Shown piece by piece: positions 20,302-28,750 of a stretch of 64,000 nucleotides of DNA. This stretch comes from Pseudomonas sp. RIT-562 (GTDB lineage Bacteria; Pseudomonadota; Gammaproteobacteria; Pseudomonadales; Pseudomonadaceae). Position 1 is the stretch's first letter. Each line of letters starts with the position of its first letter. The notes beneath the pieces were generated by a model. It searched no databases. It was not told the DNA's origin and saw only the letters and a list, made by a program, of their open reading frames with translations. The stretch is from NCBI RefSeq assembly GCF_026241895.1, contig NZ_JAPJIV010000001.1, positions 1 to 64,000 on the forward strand. Direction: 5' to 3'. The translations under genes were made by a program, and so were the position numbers.

Positions 20302-21120
20302 TCAGGCGCGCCAACGCCAGCGGGCCAGGGCCTTGATGACTTTCATCCAGAGTTTGCGGGTGACCACCACGATGGCGTTTCCATAAGGGGGTTGAACAGC
20401 GTCGGGCAACGTTATCCCAGAGCCCGCATCCAGGCAACCGGGAATTAGCTTGCGCAAGTCGTCGATCACCAGGGCCGGCGATTCTTCGGCAATCGGCCGG
20501 CCGTGGTTATAGCCGTAGCTGAGCGCGACGCACTTGACCCCTGCCGCTTTCGCCGCCAGCACGTCGCTGCGCGAATCGCCAACGAACAACGACTGCGAGG
20601 CCGGAATGTTGGCCATTTTCATCACAAAAAACAGCGCGGCGGGATCCGGCTTTTTTTGCGGCAAGGTATCGCCGCCGATGATCCATTTGAAATAGCGGCC
20701 AATCTTCATCTGATCCAGCAGCGGCGCGACAAAACGCTCCGGCTTGTTGGTGATCAGCGCCATTTCCACGCCCTGCTTGTGCAGCCACTTCAGAGTGTCG
20801 CGCACGCCGGGGTAGACCACGGTCAATTCATGGCTGTCGCTGTAGGCTTGCATGAAGATATCCAGCGCGCCTTCGGCCTCACCGTCATCAACTGTCGAAT
20901 GATCGATACCACCGGCCAGCGCACGTCGCACCAGCACGGGCGCGCCGTTGCCGACCCACTCTCGCACCGACTCAAGCCCCGCAGGCTGGCGGCCGAGCTT
21001 GAGCAGCATGTTATCCACGGCCACAGCCAGGTCAGGGACTGAATCGATCAGCGTGCCATCCAGATCGAACATCACCAGACGCGGCAAAGCCCCCGGGAAC
21101 AGCTGCTCAAAGCCACTCAT
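20302..21120 (-). CDS. gph: Phosphoglycolate phosphatase with a trp-leader-like C-terminus
   Basis: HAD-family phosphatase removing 2-phosphoglycolate, 272 residues. Catalytic aspartates D19 and D21 (FDLDGT), the ITNKPE motif and the VGDSRSD motif are present. It overlaps rpe by 4 bp. After the HAD domain a tail of about 35 residues ends ALARWRWRA; these codons match the trpG leader peptide at 16432-16518. The tail is therefore probably also the attenuator leader for trpE. I count 20 residues more than E. coli Gph as I remember it. Confidence 0.92.
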   Translation of the reverse strand: MSGFEQLFPGALPRLVMFDLDGTLIDSVPDLAVAVDNMLLKLGRQPAGLESVREWVGNGAPVLVRRALAGGIDHSTVDDGEAEGALDIFMQAYSDSHELTVVYPGVRDTLKWLHKQGVEMALITNKPERFVAPLLDQMKIGRYFKWIIGGDTLPQKKPDPAALFFVMKMANIPASQSLFVGDSRSDVLAAKAAGVKCVALSYGYNHGRPIAEESPALVIDDLRKLIPGCLDAGSGITLPDAVQPPYGNAIVVVTRKLWMKVIKALARWRWRA

Positions 21121-21791
21121 GGACGAGCCAGCGCCAGTTCGGAGCGCATCTTCTCGATCACTTCCTGGTAGTTCGGCGCGTTGAAGATGGCCGACCCGGC
21201 AACAAAGGTGTCAGCACCCGCCGCCGCTATCTCGCGGATGTTGTTCACGTTCACACCACCGTCGATTTCCAGGCGGATATCACGACCGCTGGCATCGATC
21301 AGCGCCCGCGCTTCGCACAGTTTGTCGAGGGTGCCAGGGATGAACTTCTGCCCGCCGAAGCCCGGGTTGACGCTCATCAACAAGATCATGTCGACCTTGT
21401 CCATCACGTACTTGAGCACGTCCAGCGGAGTCGCCGGGTTGAATACCAGGCCAGACTTGCAGCCGCCCTCGCGGATCAGCTGCAGGGAGCGGTCGACGTG
21501 TTGCGTGGCTTCCGGGTGGAAGGTGATGTAGGTCGCGCCGGCTTCGATGAAGTCACCGACGATGCGGTCCACCGGGCTGACCATCAGGTGTGCGTCGATC
21601 GGCGCGGTGACCCCGTATTTGCGCAGCGCCGCGCAGACCATCGGGCCGATGGTCAGGTTCGGCACGTAATGGTTGTCCATGACATCGAAGTGCACGAAGT
21701 CGGCGCCAGCGGCCAGGACGTTGTCCACTTCTTCACCCAGGCGGGCGAAGTCGGCGGAGAGAATCGACGGAGCAATTACGAAGGGCTGCAT
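21117..21791 (-). CDS. rpe: Ribulose-phosphate 3-epimerase
   Basis: Interconverts ribulose-5-phosphate and xylulose-5-phosphate in the pentose phosphate pathway. The 224-residue TIM-barrel protein begins with the typical [16 protein letters not shown] and has the metal-ligand segments [12 protein letters not shown] and DAHLMV, the [10 protein letters not shown] loop and EIDGGV. Stop and gph start overlap (ATGA), so rpe-gph-trpE probably share a transcript. Confidence 0.96.
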   Translation of the reverse strand: MQPFVIAPSILSADFARLGEEVDNVLAAGADFVHFDVMDNHYVPNLTIGPMVCAALRKYGVTAPIDAHLMVSPVDRIVGDFIEAGATYITFHPEATQHVDRSLQLIREGGCKSGLVFNPATPLDVLKYVMDKVDMILLMSVNPGFGGQKFIPGTLDKLCEARALIDASGRDIRLEIDGGVNVNNIREIAAAGADTFVAGSAIFNAPNYQEVIEKMRSELALARP

Positions 21792-21871
21792 GACGCACCT
21801 TTTCTGAGCAAAATCACGATGGCGCGCATTGTATACCTCATGCTTTGGCGCGCGCGACGTGACTGCGATGA

Positions 21872-23020
21872 TCAGTAAGCCGCCCGGTAGATCTTCTCGA
21901 TATCGACGGCACTCAATTGGCGAGGATTGTTGCGCATCAGCCGCTCGATCCCCGCAGCTTCCAAGGCCATGGCCGGGATCGCATCTTCGGGAACCCCGAA
22001 ACTGCGCAACCCTTGCGGTATTTCAACCGCTGCACACAATCGGGCCATGGCCTCGACGGCCTTCTCTGCGGCCTCGACGCCGCTCAGATGAGCGGTCCTG
22101 ACGCCCATGGCCTCGGCAATATCCTGCATCCGCTCAACGCAGGCCATCTTGTTCCAGGTCATGACATGGGGCAGCAATAACGCGTTACTGACGCCATGCG
22201 CGATGTTGAAGCGCCCGCCCAGCGGATACGCCAATGCATGCACCGCACCGACCCCGGCATTGCCGAACGCCATACCCGCCATCAGGCTGGCAGTGGCCAT
22301 ATCCTCCCGAGCCTGCAGATTGGCAGGGTTGGCATATGCCTTGGGCAGCGCGCCGGAAATCAGCTTGATCGCACCGATGGCCAGGGCATCGGTAATGGGC
22401 GAGGCATTGACCGACAGGTAGGATTCGATGGCATGCACCAGCGCATCAACGCCGCTTGCTGCCGTGACACCGCGCGGACAGGTCAGGGTCATCTGCGGGC
22501 TGACCAGCGCCACGTCAGGCAACAGGTAGTCGCTGACAATGCCTTTCTTGAGTTGTGCAACCTTGTCGGAAAGGATCGCCACATTGGTCACTTCCGAGCC
22601 GGTGCCAGCAGTGGTCGGGATGGCGATCAGCGGCGGGCCTTTGCGCGGAACCTGGTCGACACCGAACAAGTCCTCCAGCGCGCCGTGATAACCGGCGTAG
22701 GCCGCAACGCTCTTGGCGATATCGATTGCACTGCCCCCGCCCAGGCCAATGAGCCCGTCGTGCCCGCCTTCGCGATAGACGCGCATGCAATCTTCGACGA
22801 TGGCAATTTCCGGATCGGGCAACACCCGATCAAAGATCTCATAGGTACGCCCGCCCAACTGCGCCAGCGCCAGTTCGACTGTGCCGGATTTGACCAAGGC
22901 AGCATCGGTGACGATCAGTGGGTGGTCGATGTCCAGCCGGGTGAGTTCAGCGGCTAGCTGCTCGATGGCACCTGCACCGGTGATCAGTTTGTGAGCGATT
23001 TTGAAAGAGGAAAGACTCAT
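21872..23020 (-). CDS. Iron-containing alcohol dehydrogenase family protein
   Basis: Group III dehydrogenase of 382 residues with the NAD-binding loop [12 protein letters not shown] near residue 93, the [10 protein letters not shown] segment, and metal ligands in [12 protein letters not shown] and [19 protein letters not shown]. The family reduces or oxidises small alcohols and semialdehydes. Its location between the agt importer and rpe makes a role with C4/C5 semialdehydes or hydroxy acids from GABA or 5-aminovalerate possible, but this is inference. A REP hairpin separates it from agtD. Confidence 0.85.
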   Translation of the reverse strand: MSLSSFKIAHKLITGAGAIEQLAAELTRLDIDHPLIVTDAALVKSGTVELALAQLGGRTYEIFDRVLPDPEIAIVEDCMRVYREGGHDGLIGLGGGSAIDIAKSVAAYAGYHGALEDLFGVDQVPRKGPPLIAIPTTAGTGSEVTNVAILSDKVAQLKKGIVSDYLLPDVALVSPQMTLTCPRGVTAASGVDALVHAIESYLSVNASPITDALAIGAIKLISGALPKAYANPANLQAREDMATASLMAGMAFGNAGVGAVHALAYPLGGRFNIAHGVSNALLLPHVMTWNKMACVERMQDIAEAMGVRTAHLSGVEAAEKAVEAMARLCAAVEIPQGLRSFGVPEDAIPAMALEAAGIERLMRNNPRQLSAVDIEKIYRAAY

Positions 23021-23134
23021 GTGCGCAGCCTCTTATAGATAGGGGAGCTGGGCAACAATAGTAGCTGGGGATTGGAGGTTGTCTGCTATTCAGGGTGTGA
23101 ATGATCCGCAACACTCACTCTCACACAACACCTC

Positions 23135-23213
23135 TGTAGGAGCTGCCGAAGGCTGCGATCTTTTGACCTCGATTTCTAAGATCAAAAGATCGCAGCCTTC
23201 GGCAGCTCCTACA
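23135..23213. repeat. Long REP-type inverted repeat
   Basis: Near-perfect arms of about 32 bp (TGTAGGAGCTGCCGAAGGCT... and its complement, with GATCTTTTGA at the inner ends) flank a 15-bp centre. It lies between agtD and the dehydrogenase gene. The same arm sequence recurs at 25392-25482, a different REP family from the CGCGAGCAGG one. Confidence 0.85.
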
Positions 23214-23224
23214 GGGGATCGGGG

Positions 23225-24049
23225 TCAAACCTGGGCGGTACGCAGTTTTTCACTGCGGCCGCGCAACCATTCCAGGGTCAGCAGCAGGATCACCGAGAAG
23301 GCGATCAACAGCGTCGCTGCAGCGGCAATGGTCGGGCTGAGGTTTTCGCGAATCCCGCTGAACATCTGCCGAGGCAAGGTCGCTTGCTCGGGACCGGCAA
23401 GGAACAGCGTCACCACTACCTCATCGAACGAAGTCGCGAAGGCAAACAGCGCCCCGGAAATCACCCCCGGGGCAATCAGTGGCAAGGTCACCCGACGGAA
23501 CGCGGTCAGCGGCGAAGCGCCCAGGCTTGCAGCAGCCCGCACCAGATTGTGGTTGAACCCCTGCAAAGTCGCCGACACGGTGATGATCACAAATGGCACA
23601 CCCAACACTGCGTGCACCACGATCAGCGAGAAGAAGCTGTTGCCAAGTCCCAATGGTGCGAAGAACAGATAACTGGCCACACCAATAATCACCACCGGCA
23701 CGACCATCGGCGAAATCACCAGGGCCATGACCAAGGCCTTGCCGGGGAAATCACCCCGGGTCAGGCCGATGGCGGCCAGCGTACCGAAGATCATCGCCAG
23801 CACCGTAGCCGCCGGGGCCACGATGATGCTGTTCTTCAGCGCGCGCATCCATTCCGCCGAAGCAAAGAAGTCGTGGTACCACTGCAGCGAGAAACCTTGC
23901 AGCGGATACACCAGGAAACTTCCCGAGTTGAACGACAGCGGGATGATCACCAGTACCGGCAGAATCAGGAACAACAGGATCAGGCCGCAGAGAATCCGCA
24001 AACTGTAGAACCACACCCGTTCAATGGGCGACATGTAAGGACTCAGCAT
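23225..24049 (-). CDS. agtD: ABC transporter permease (AgtD-like)
   Basis: Inner-membrane permease of a polyamine/opine-type importer, 274 residues, about six transmembrane helices, with the EAA loop RAAASLGASPLTAFRRVTLPLIAPG that docks on the ATPase. The start at 24049 has GGAG 7 bp upstream. Gene order (ATPase, binding protein, two permeases) and the neighbouring rpe-gph-trpE and two-component genes match agtABCD of P. aeruginosa, which takes up GABA and 5-aminovalerate. The symbol is by synteny. Confidence 0.8.
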   Translation of the reverse strand: MLSPYMSPIERVWFYSLRILCGLILLFLILPVLVIIPLSFNSGSFLVYPLQGFSLQWYHDFFASAEWMRALKNSIIVAPAATVLAMIFGTLAAIGLTRGDFPGKALVMALVISPMVVPVVIIGVASYLFFAPLGLGNSFFSLIVVHAVLGVPFVIITVSATLQGFNHNLVRAAASLGASPLTAFRRVTLPLIAPGVISGALFAFATSFDEVVVTLFLAGPEQATLPRQMFSGIRENLSPTIAAAATLLIAFSVILLLTLEWLRGRSEKLRTAQV

Positions 24050-24061
24050 TTCGTTCTCCCC

Positions 24062-25309
24062 TTAGCTCAGGCGCAGGCGACTGGCGCCTACCAGCCAGCT
24101 GTAAATCAGATAGAGCACCACGGTCGCCAACAGCAGCAGCCCACCCAGTGCGGTCGCCATGCCCCAGTTGATGCTGGTGTTGGTGTAGAAAGCGACGAAG
24201 TAGCTGACCATCTGGTCGTTCGGGCTGCCCAACAGCGCTGGCGTGATGTAGTAACCGATGGCGAGGATGAAGACCAACAGGCAACCGGCGCCGACCCCGG
24301 CATAGGTCTGCGGGAAGTACACCCGCCAGAAGCTGGCGAATGGATGGCAGCCCAGGGAAATGGCAGCGCGCATATAGGTGGGCGAGATGCCTTTCATTAC
24401 GCTATAGATCGGCAGGATCATGAACGGCAGCAGGATGTGCACCATCGAGATGTAGACCCCGGTGCGGTTGAACACCAGTTCCAGCGGCTTGTCGATGATG
24501 CCCATGGCCATCAGGCCGCTGTTGATCAGGCCGCCCGATTGCAGCAACACGATCCACGCTGCAACCCGCACCAGGATCGAGGTCCAGAACGGCAACAGCA
24601 CCAGGATCATCAACAGGTTGCTTTGGCGTGATGGCAGGTTGGCCAGCAAGTACGCCAGGGGATACGCCAGCACCAGGCAGATCGCCGTGATGATCAGGCC
24701 CATCCAGAAAGTACGGGCGAAGATGTCGAGGTAGATCGCCTGATCGGGAGTGGCCGGGGCGACTTCGCCCAGGTCATCGATGCGGTGATCGACGGCCGCC
24801 AGCAGATAATAAGGCGTGATGCTGCTGGTATTGCGGCGCACGGCCTGCCAATAGGCAGGATCGCCCCAACGTTCGTCGAGACTTTCCAGTGCTTCTTTAT
24901 AGGAGGTCGGTTCAGTGGCGAACGGCAAGGCGCGAGCGGTTTTGGTCAACAAGCTGCGGTAGCCGGCCAATTCCATGTTCAGACGCTTGGACAGGTCGCC
25001 CAACGTCTGATTCTTGCGAGCCTCGGCCAAGTCTGCACTGGCGGCCTTGTACACCGGTTCCGCGGGCAGGCCGCGACCGTCCCAGCTGGCGATGGCCGTC
25101 ACGGTGCGGGGCATGCCGCCGACCACTTCCGGGTTACCAACGCTTTTGTAGAGCAGCGCCACGATCGGCACCAGGAACACCAGCAGCAGGAACAGCACCA
25201 GCGGCGCGATCAATGCCTGTGCCTTCCAGCGATTGATCCGCTCGGCGTGCTTGAGCCGCTGCTTCAAGGTGGGGTCAGTGCCCGCGTTCAGGGGAATGGC
25301 GGTGGCCAT
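24062..25309 (-). CDS. agtC: ABC transporter permease with large periplasmic loop (AgtC-like)
   Basis: Partner permease, 415 residues. After a first membrane helix (about 35-60) comes an unusually long soluble segment (about 65-195) before the remaining helices, and the EAA loop reads RAAISLGCHPFASFWRVYFPQ. The start ATG 25309 has GGAG at good spacing; an upstream start would add 13 residues. Its stop is 12 bp before agtD. Substrate inferred from synteny as GABA/5-aminovalerate. Confidence 0.8.
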   Translation of the reverse strand: MATAIPLNAGTDPTLKQRLKHAERINRWKAQALIAPLVLFLLLVFLVPIVALLYKSVGNPEVVGGMPRTVTAIASWDGRGLPAEPVYKAASADLAEARKNQTLGDLSKRLNMELAGYRSLLTKTARALPFATEPTSYKEALESLDERWGDPAYWQAVRRNTSSITPYYLLAAVDHRIDDLGEVAPATPDQAIYLDIFARTFWMGLIITAICLVLAYPLAYLLANLPSRQSNLLMILVLLPFWTSILVRVAAWIVLLQSGGLINSGLMAMGIIDKPLELVFNRTGVYISMVHILLPFMILPIYSVMKGISPTYMRAAISLGCHPFASFWRVYFPQTYAGVGAGCLLVFILAIGYYITPALLGSPNDQMVSYFVAFYTNTSINWGMATALGGLLLLATVVLYLIYSWLVGASRLRLS

Positions 25310-25391
25310 GGCGTACTCCGGAAATCTTTGGATGGGCGGCATCACCAAAGCAATGCCGCATTACATCAACATTCATGAAACACGCCGCCCT

Positions 25392-25482
25392 TGTAGGAGC
25401 TGGCGCAGCCTGCGATCTTTTGGCGGTTTTGAGACCGCTGAAGATCAAGGTCAAAAGATCGCAGCCTTCGGCAGCTCCTACA
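25392..25482. repeat. REP inverted repeat inside the agt operon
   Basis: Inverted arms TGTAGGAGCTG...GCGATCTTTTG and CAAAAGATCGC...CAGCTCCTACA lie between the binding-protein and permease genes. Its position after a substrate-binding-protein gene suggests stabilisation of the upstream mRNA, as described for malE-malF in E. coli. Confidence 0.82.
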
Positions 25483-25491
25483 GGCGAAGGA

Positions 25492-26535
25492 TTACTTCGC
25501 AGCCCAGGAATTAAAACGCTGTTCCAGTTGCTCGCCGTTATCAGCCCAGAAGCTGACGTCGATCTGCACCTGGTTGGCGATGTTTTCCGGAGTTGTTGGC
25601 ATATCTTTCAGGACGTCCTTGGCCAGCAACGGAACGGCTTGGGTGTTGGCCGGGCCGTAGGCGATGTTTTCCGAGTAGGTCTTCTGCTGTTGTGGCTGCA
25701 CCGAGAACGCGATGAATTTCTTCGCTGCTTCGGCGCGAGCCTTGTCCAGACCCTTTGGAATGGCCCAGGCATCGAAGTCGTAGATGCCGCCGTTCCACAC
25801 GACTTTCAGGTTGCTTTCTTTCTGTACGGCAGCGATCCGGCCGTTGTACGCCGAGCTCATGACCACATCACCCGAAGCGAGGTACTGCGGCGGTTGCGCG
25901 CCGGCTTCCCACCACTGGATGCTTGGTTTCAGCTCATCGAGCTTTTTGAACGCGCGATCCTGACCATCTTTACCGGCCAACACTTTGTAGACGTCCTTCG
26001 GCGCGACGCCGTCGGCCATCAGTGCAAATTCCAGGGTGTACTTGGCGCCTTTGCGCAGGCCGCGCTTGCCTGGGAATTGCTTGGTGTCCCAGAAATCCGC
26101 CCAACTGGTCGGCGCGGTTTTCAGCTTGTCGGCGTTGTAGGCCAGCACGGTCGACCACACGAAGAAACCTACGCCGCATGGCTGGATGGCGCCCTTGACG
26201 TAGTCCTCGGTCTTGCCGAACAGAGCCGGGTCGAGTTGCTCGAACATGTCTTCGTCGCAACCGCGGGACAGTTCTGGCGATTCGACTTCCACCAGGTCCC
26301 AGGACACACTCTTGGTATCGACCATGGCCTTGACCTTGGCCATCTCGCCGTTGTATTCGCCCGCCACGATCTTGCCGTTGCCCGCCGCTTCCCACGGTGC
26401 GTAGAAGGCCTTGACCTGCGCCGCCTTGTTCGCCCCGCCAAAGGACACGACAGTCAGGTCGGGACCTGCCGCCATTGCGTGTGCCGCACCGATCATGCCC
26501 ATGACCAGGGCGGTGAATTTCAGGGATTTCAACAT
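25492..26535 (-). CDS. agtB: Periplasmic substrate-binding protein (AgtB-like)
   Basis: Solute-binding protein of the spermidine/putrescine (PotD) family, 347 residues, with a signal peptide (1-22, ending AMA). Sequence segments WDLVEVESPEL and SGDVVMSSAYNGR are characteristic of this family. It would capture the substrate in the periplasm and hand it to AgtC/AgtD. A REP hairpin follows directly after the gene. Substrate (GABA or 5-aminovalerate) is inferred from synteny. Confidence 0.83.
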   Translation of the reverse strand: MLKSLKFTALVMGMIGAAHAMAAGPDLTVVSFGGANKAAQVKAFYAPWEAAGNGKIVAGEYNGEMAKVKAMVDTKSVSWDLVEVESPELSRGCDEDMFEQLDPALFGKTEDYVKGAIQPCGVGFFVWSTVLAYNADKLKTAPTSWADFWDTKQFPGKRGLRKGAKYTLEFALMADGVAPKDVYKVLAGKDGQDRAFKKLDELKPSIQWWEAGAQPPQYLASGDVVMSSAYNGRIAAVQKESNLKVVWNGGIYDFDAWAIPKGLDKARAEAAKKFIAFSVQPQQQKTYSENIAYGPANTQAVPLLAKDVLKDMPTTPENIANQVQIDVSFWADNGEQLEQRFNSWAAK

Positions 26536-26579
26536 TTATATTGTTCTCCACGTGCAGGGTTGGTGTTGCAGGGGGGCGA

Positions 26580-27704
26580 TCAATTCGCCTCTAGAAGTGG
26601 GTCGAGCGCGCGAACGTGTTCGACTTGCCAGCCAAGCGGTACCACGTCACCGACGGCCAGCGCAGGATCGAGCTCGGCAATCGGCTGTTTCACAAAGAAA
26701 TCGGTCTTGCCGCAGACTTCCAGGCGCACCCGAACGTGGTCGCCCAGATAGATGAATTCCGCCACCCGGCCGGAGAAGCGATTGACGCAGGACTCGCTCG
26801 AGCCGTTGAGGCTTACGCGCTCCGGGCGAATCGACAGCGTGACCGGCTCGCCGGTCTTGCCGACGTTGACTGCCAGGGCTTCGACCTTCTCGCCACGGCC
26901 CAACTCGACCACGCAGCGATCGCCGGTGTGGCTGTGCAGACGACCGTTGAGGCGATTGTTCTCGCCGATGAAGTTGGCGACGAAGGTGTTCTTCGGTTCT
27001 TCGTAGAGGCTGCGCGGCGGGGCAATCTGCTGGATTTCGCCTTGATGGAACACGGCCACGCGATCAGACATGGTGAGTGCTTCACCCTGGTCGTGAGTCA
27101 CGTAGACCACGGTCACGCCCAGGCGCTGGTGCAGATGCTTGATCTCCATCTGCATGTGTTCGCGCAGTTGTTTGTCCAAGGCGCCGAGCGGCTCGTCCAT
27201 CAGCACCAGCTGCGGCTCGAACACCAGTGCGCGGGCTAGGGCTACGCGCTGCTGCTGCCCACCGGACAGCTGCGCCGGATAGCGCTGGGCGAAGGCGTCG
27301 AGCTGAACCATGCTCAGGACTTTTTTTACTTTGTCGCTGACATCACTCTTGTTCAAGCCACGCACGCTCAGCGGGAACGCCAGGTTCTCGGCGACCGTCA
27401 TGTGCGGGAATAAAGCGTAGTTCTGGAACACCATGCCGATGTCGCGTTTATGCGGCGGCACATTGTTGATGGAACGCCCCGCCAGCAGGATTTCACCTGC
27501 GGTCGGGGTTTCGAAACCGGCGAGCATCATCAGGCTGGTGGTCTTGCCGGAGCCGGATGGCCCGAGCAACGTGAGGAATTCGCCTTTGCGAATGTCCAGG
27601 TTGAGGTCTTTGACGATCAGGTTCTCGCCATCGTAGCTCTTCTGCACTCCACGAAAGCTGACCAGAATGTCACTGGCCCCTGCGCTTGTATCGACCTGGC
27701 TCAT
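26580..27704 (-). CDS. agtA: ABC transporter ATP-binding protein (AgtA-like)
   Basis: Cytoplasmic ATPase energising the importer, 374 residues. Walker A GPSGSGKTT, the signature LSGGQQQR and Walker B VLMDEP are intact, followed by a TOBE-type regulatory domain from about 290. The ATG at 27704 has AAAGG 7 bp upstream; an in-frame GTG two codons earlier is less likely. First gene of agtABCD, downstream of a 256-bp gap with a candidate operator. Confidence 0.85.
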   Translation of the reverse strand: MSQVDTSAGASDILVSFRGVQKSYDGENLIVKDLNLDIRKGEFLTLLGPSGSGKTTSLMMLAGFETPTAGEILLAGRSINNVPPHKRDIGMVFQNYALFPHMTVAENLAFPLSVRGLNKSDVSDKVKKVLSMVQLDAFAQRYPAQLSGGQQQRVALARALVFEPQLVLMDEPLGALDKQLREHMQMEIKHLHQRLGVTVVYVTHDQGEALTMSDRVAVFHQGEIQQIAPPRSLYEEPKNTFVANFIGENNRLNGRLHSHTGDRCVVELGRGEKVEALAVNVGKTGEPVTLSIRPERVSLNGSSESCVNRFSGRVAEFIYLGDHVRVRLEVCGKTDFFVKQPIAELDPALAVGDVVPLGWQVEHVRALDPLLEAN

Positions 27705-27814
27705 ACCCACACCTTTGTTGTTGATGACTGCTGTGGACTAAGCCTAGTGGACGCTGGGAGCCGCGCAAATCGGGGGGCAGGAGAGAATCGCCTCAGCCAG
27801 ATGGAAGGCTTGGG

Positions 27815-27830
27815 GTAGGGATTGCCCTAC
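27815..27830. promoter_or_regulatory. Candidate AgtR operator palindrome
   Basis: GTAGGG-ATTG-CCCTAC is a perfect 6-bp inverted repeat with a 4-bp centre, 111 bp upstream of the agtA start, in the gap between the response-regulator gene and the importer it is expected to control. FixJ/NarL-type regulators bind short inverted repeats. The assignment is inference. Confidence 0.4.
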
Positions 27831-27960
27831 AAGGATGGCGGGAATGGATAGGAGCTGTGGCGAGATTGAAGCTGCAGGCCGCGAGAAAGGGCAAAAGCAG
27901 CTTTTCAGTATGTCGCAAATGGATATGCCACCACGGTCCCACACTCGACGGCGGCGAACC

Positions 27961-28602
27961 TTAGAGCAGTTTGTGTTCCATCGCGTACTTCACCAGCTCC
28001 GCCAGGGAGGTGATATTGAGCTTCTGCATCAGTCGCGCCTTGTGGGTGCTGATGGTTTTGCTGCTCAGCGCCAGTTGCTGGGCGATGTCGTTGACGTTCG
28101 CGCCTTGCGCCAGGCGCTCGAACACCGAGAACTCACGTTCCGACAGCAGCGAATGCAGCGGCCGCGAGTCGGTCAGCCCGACCTCGAAGACCATCCGATC
28201 AGCCAGGTCAGGATCGATGTAGCGCCCACCGGCCGCGACCTTGCGGATGGCTGTCAGCAGCAGCGCCGGGTCGCTGTCCTTGGTCGCATAACCTGCCGCG
28301 CCAACTTTTAACGCGCGGGCAGCCATTTGCGCCTCGTCGTGCATCGACAGCACCAGGATCGCCGGCGGATTGTTCAGTGCGCGAATCCGCGGAATAGCCT
28401 CCAGGCCATTGACCCCGGGCATGGAGATATCCAGCAACACCACTTCGCAGGGAACATGGCGCAGGGTCTCGAGCAGTTGTTCGCCGTTGCTCGCCTCCCC
28501 GACCACCAGCAAATCCTTGGCCAGGCCGATTAGCTGCTTGATGCCTTCGCGGACAATGGTGTGGTCTTCGGCTACCAGTACACGGATCACGTTGTTCTCC
28601 AT
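27961..28602 (-). CDS. agtR: Response regulator, NarL/FixJ family (AgtR-like)
   Basis: Two-component DNA-binding regulator of 213 residues. The receiver domain has the phosphoacceptor D58 (LLDISMPG) plus acidic pair E12/D13 and a LuxR-type HTH follows (about 145-210, with LSSKTISTHKARLMQKL). Its partner is the histidine kinase upstream (148-bp gap). By synteny with P. aeruginosa it should activate agtABCD in response to GABA/5-aminovalerate. Confidence 0.83.
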   Translation of the reverse strand: MENNVIRVLVAEDHTIVREGIKQLIGLAKDLLVVGEASNGEQLLETLRHVPCEVVLLDISMPGVNGLEAIPRIRALNNPPAILVLSMHDEAQMAARALKVGAAGYATKDSDPALLLTAIRKVAAGGRYIDPDLADRMVFEVGLTDSRPLHSLLSEREFSVFERLAQGANVNDIAQQLALSSKTISTHKARLMQKLNITSLAELVKYAMEHKLL

Positions 28603-28629
28603 TCTTTTTAGGGTTCTGATCCAGAATCT

Positions 28630-28723
28630 ATCGCGAGCAGGCTTGCCCCTACACTGGGTTTGAGTCGGTGCCCAAATTGCTGGAGCACCCTAAATCCCCT
28701 GTAGGAGTGAGCCTGCTCGCGAT
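28630..28723. repeat. REP inverted pair
   Basis: Inverted arms ATCGCGAGCAGGCTTGCCCC and GGAGTGAGCCTGCTCGCGAT (imperfect) separated by a 50-bp centre lie between agtS and agtR, so the kinase and regulator transcripts may be uncoupled. Confidence 0.78.
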
Positions 28724-28750
28724 GGCGCTCGCACAGACAACATAAAACCT

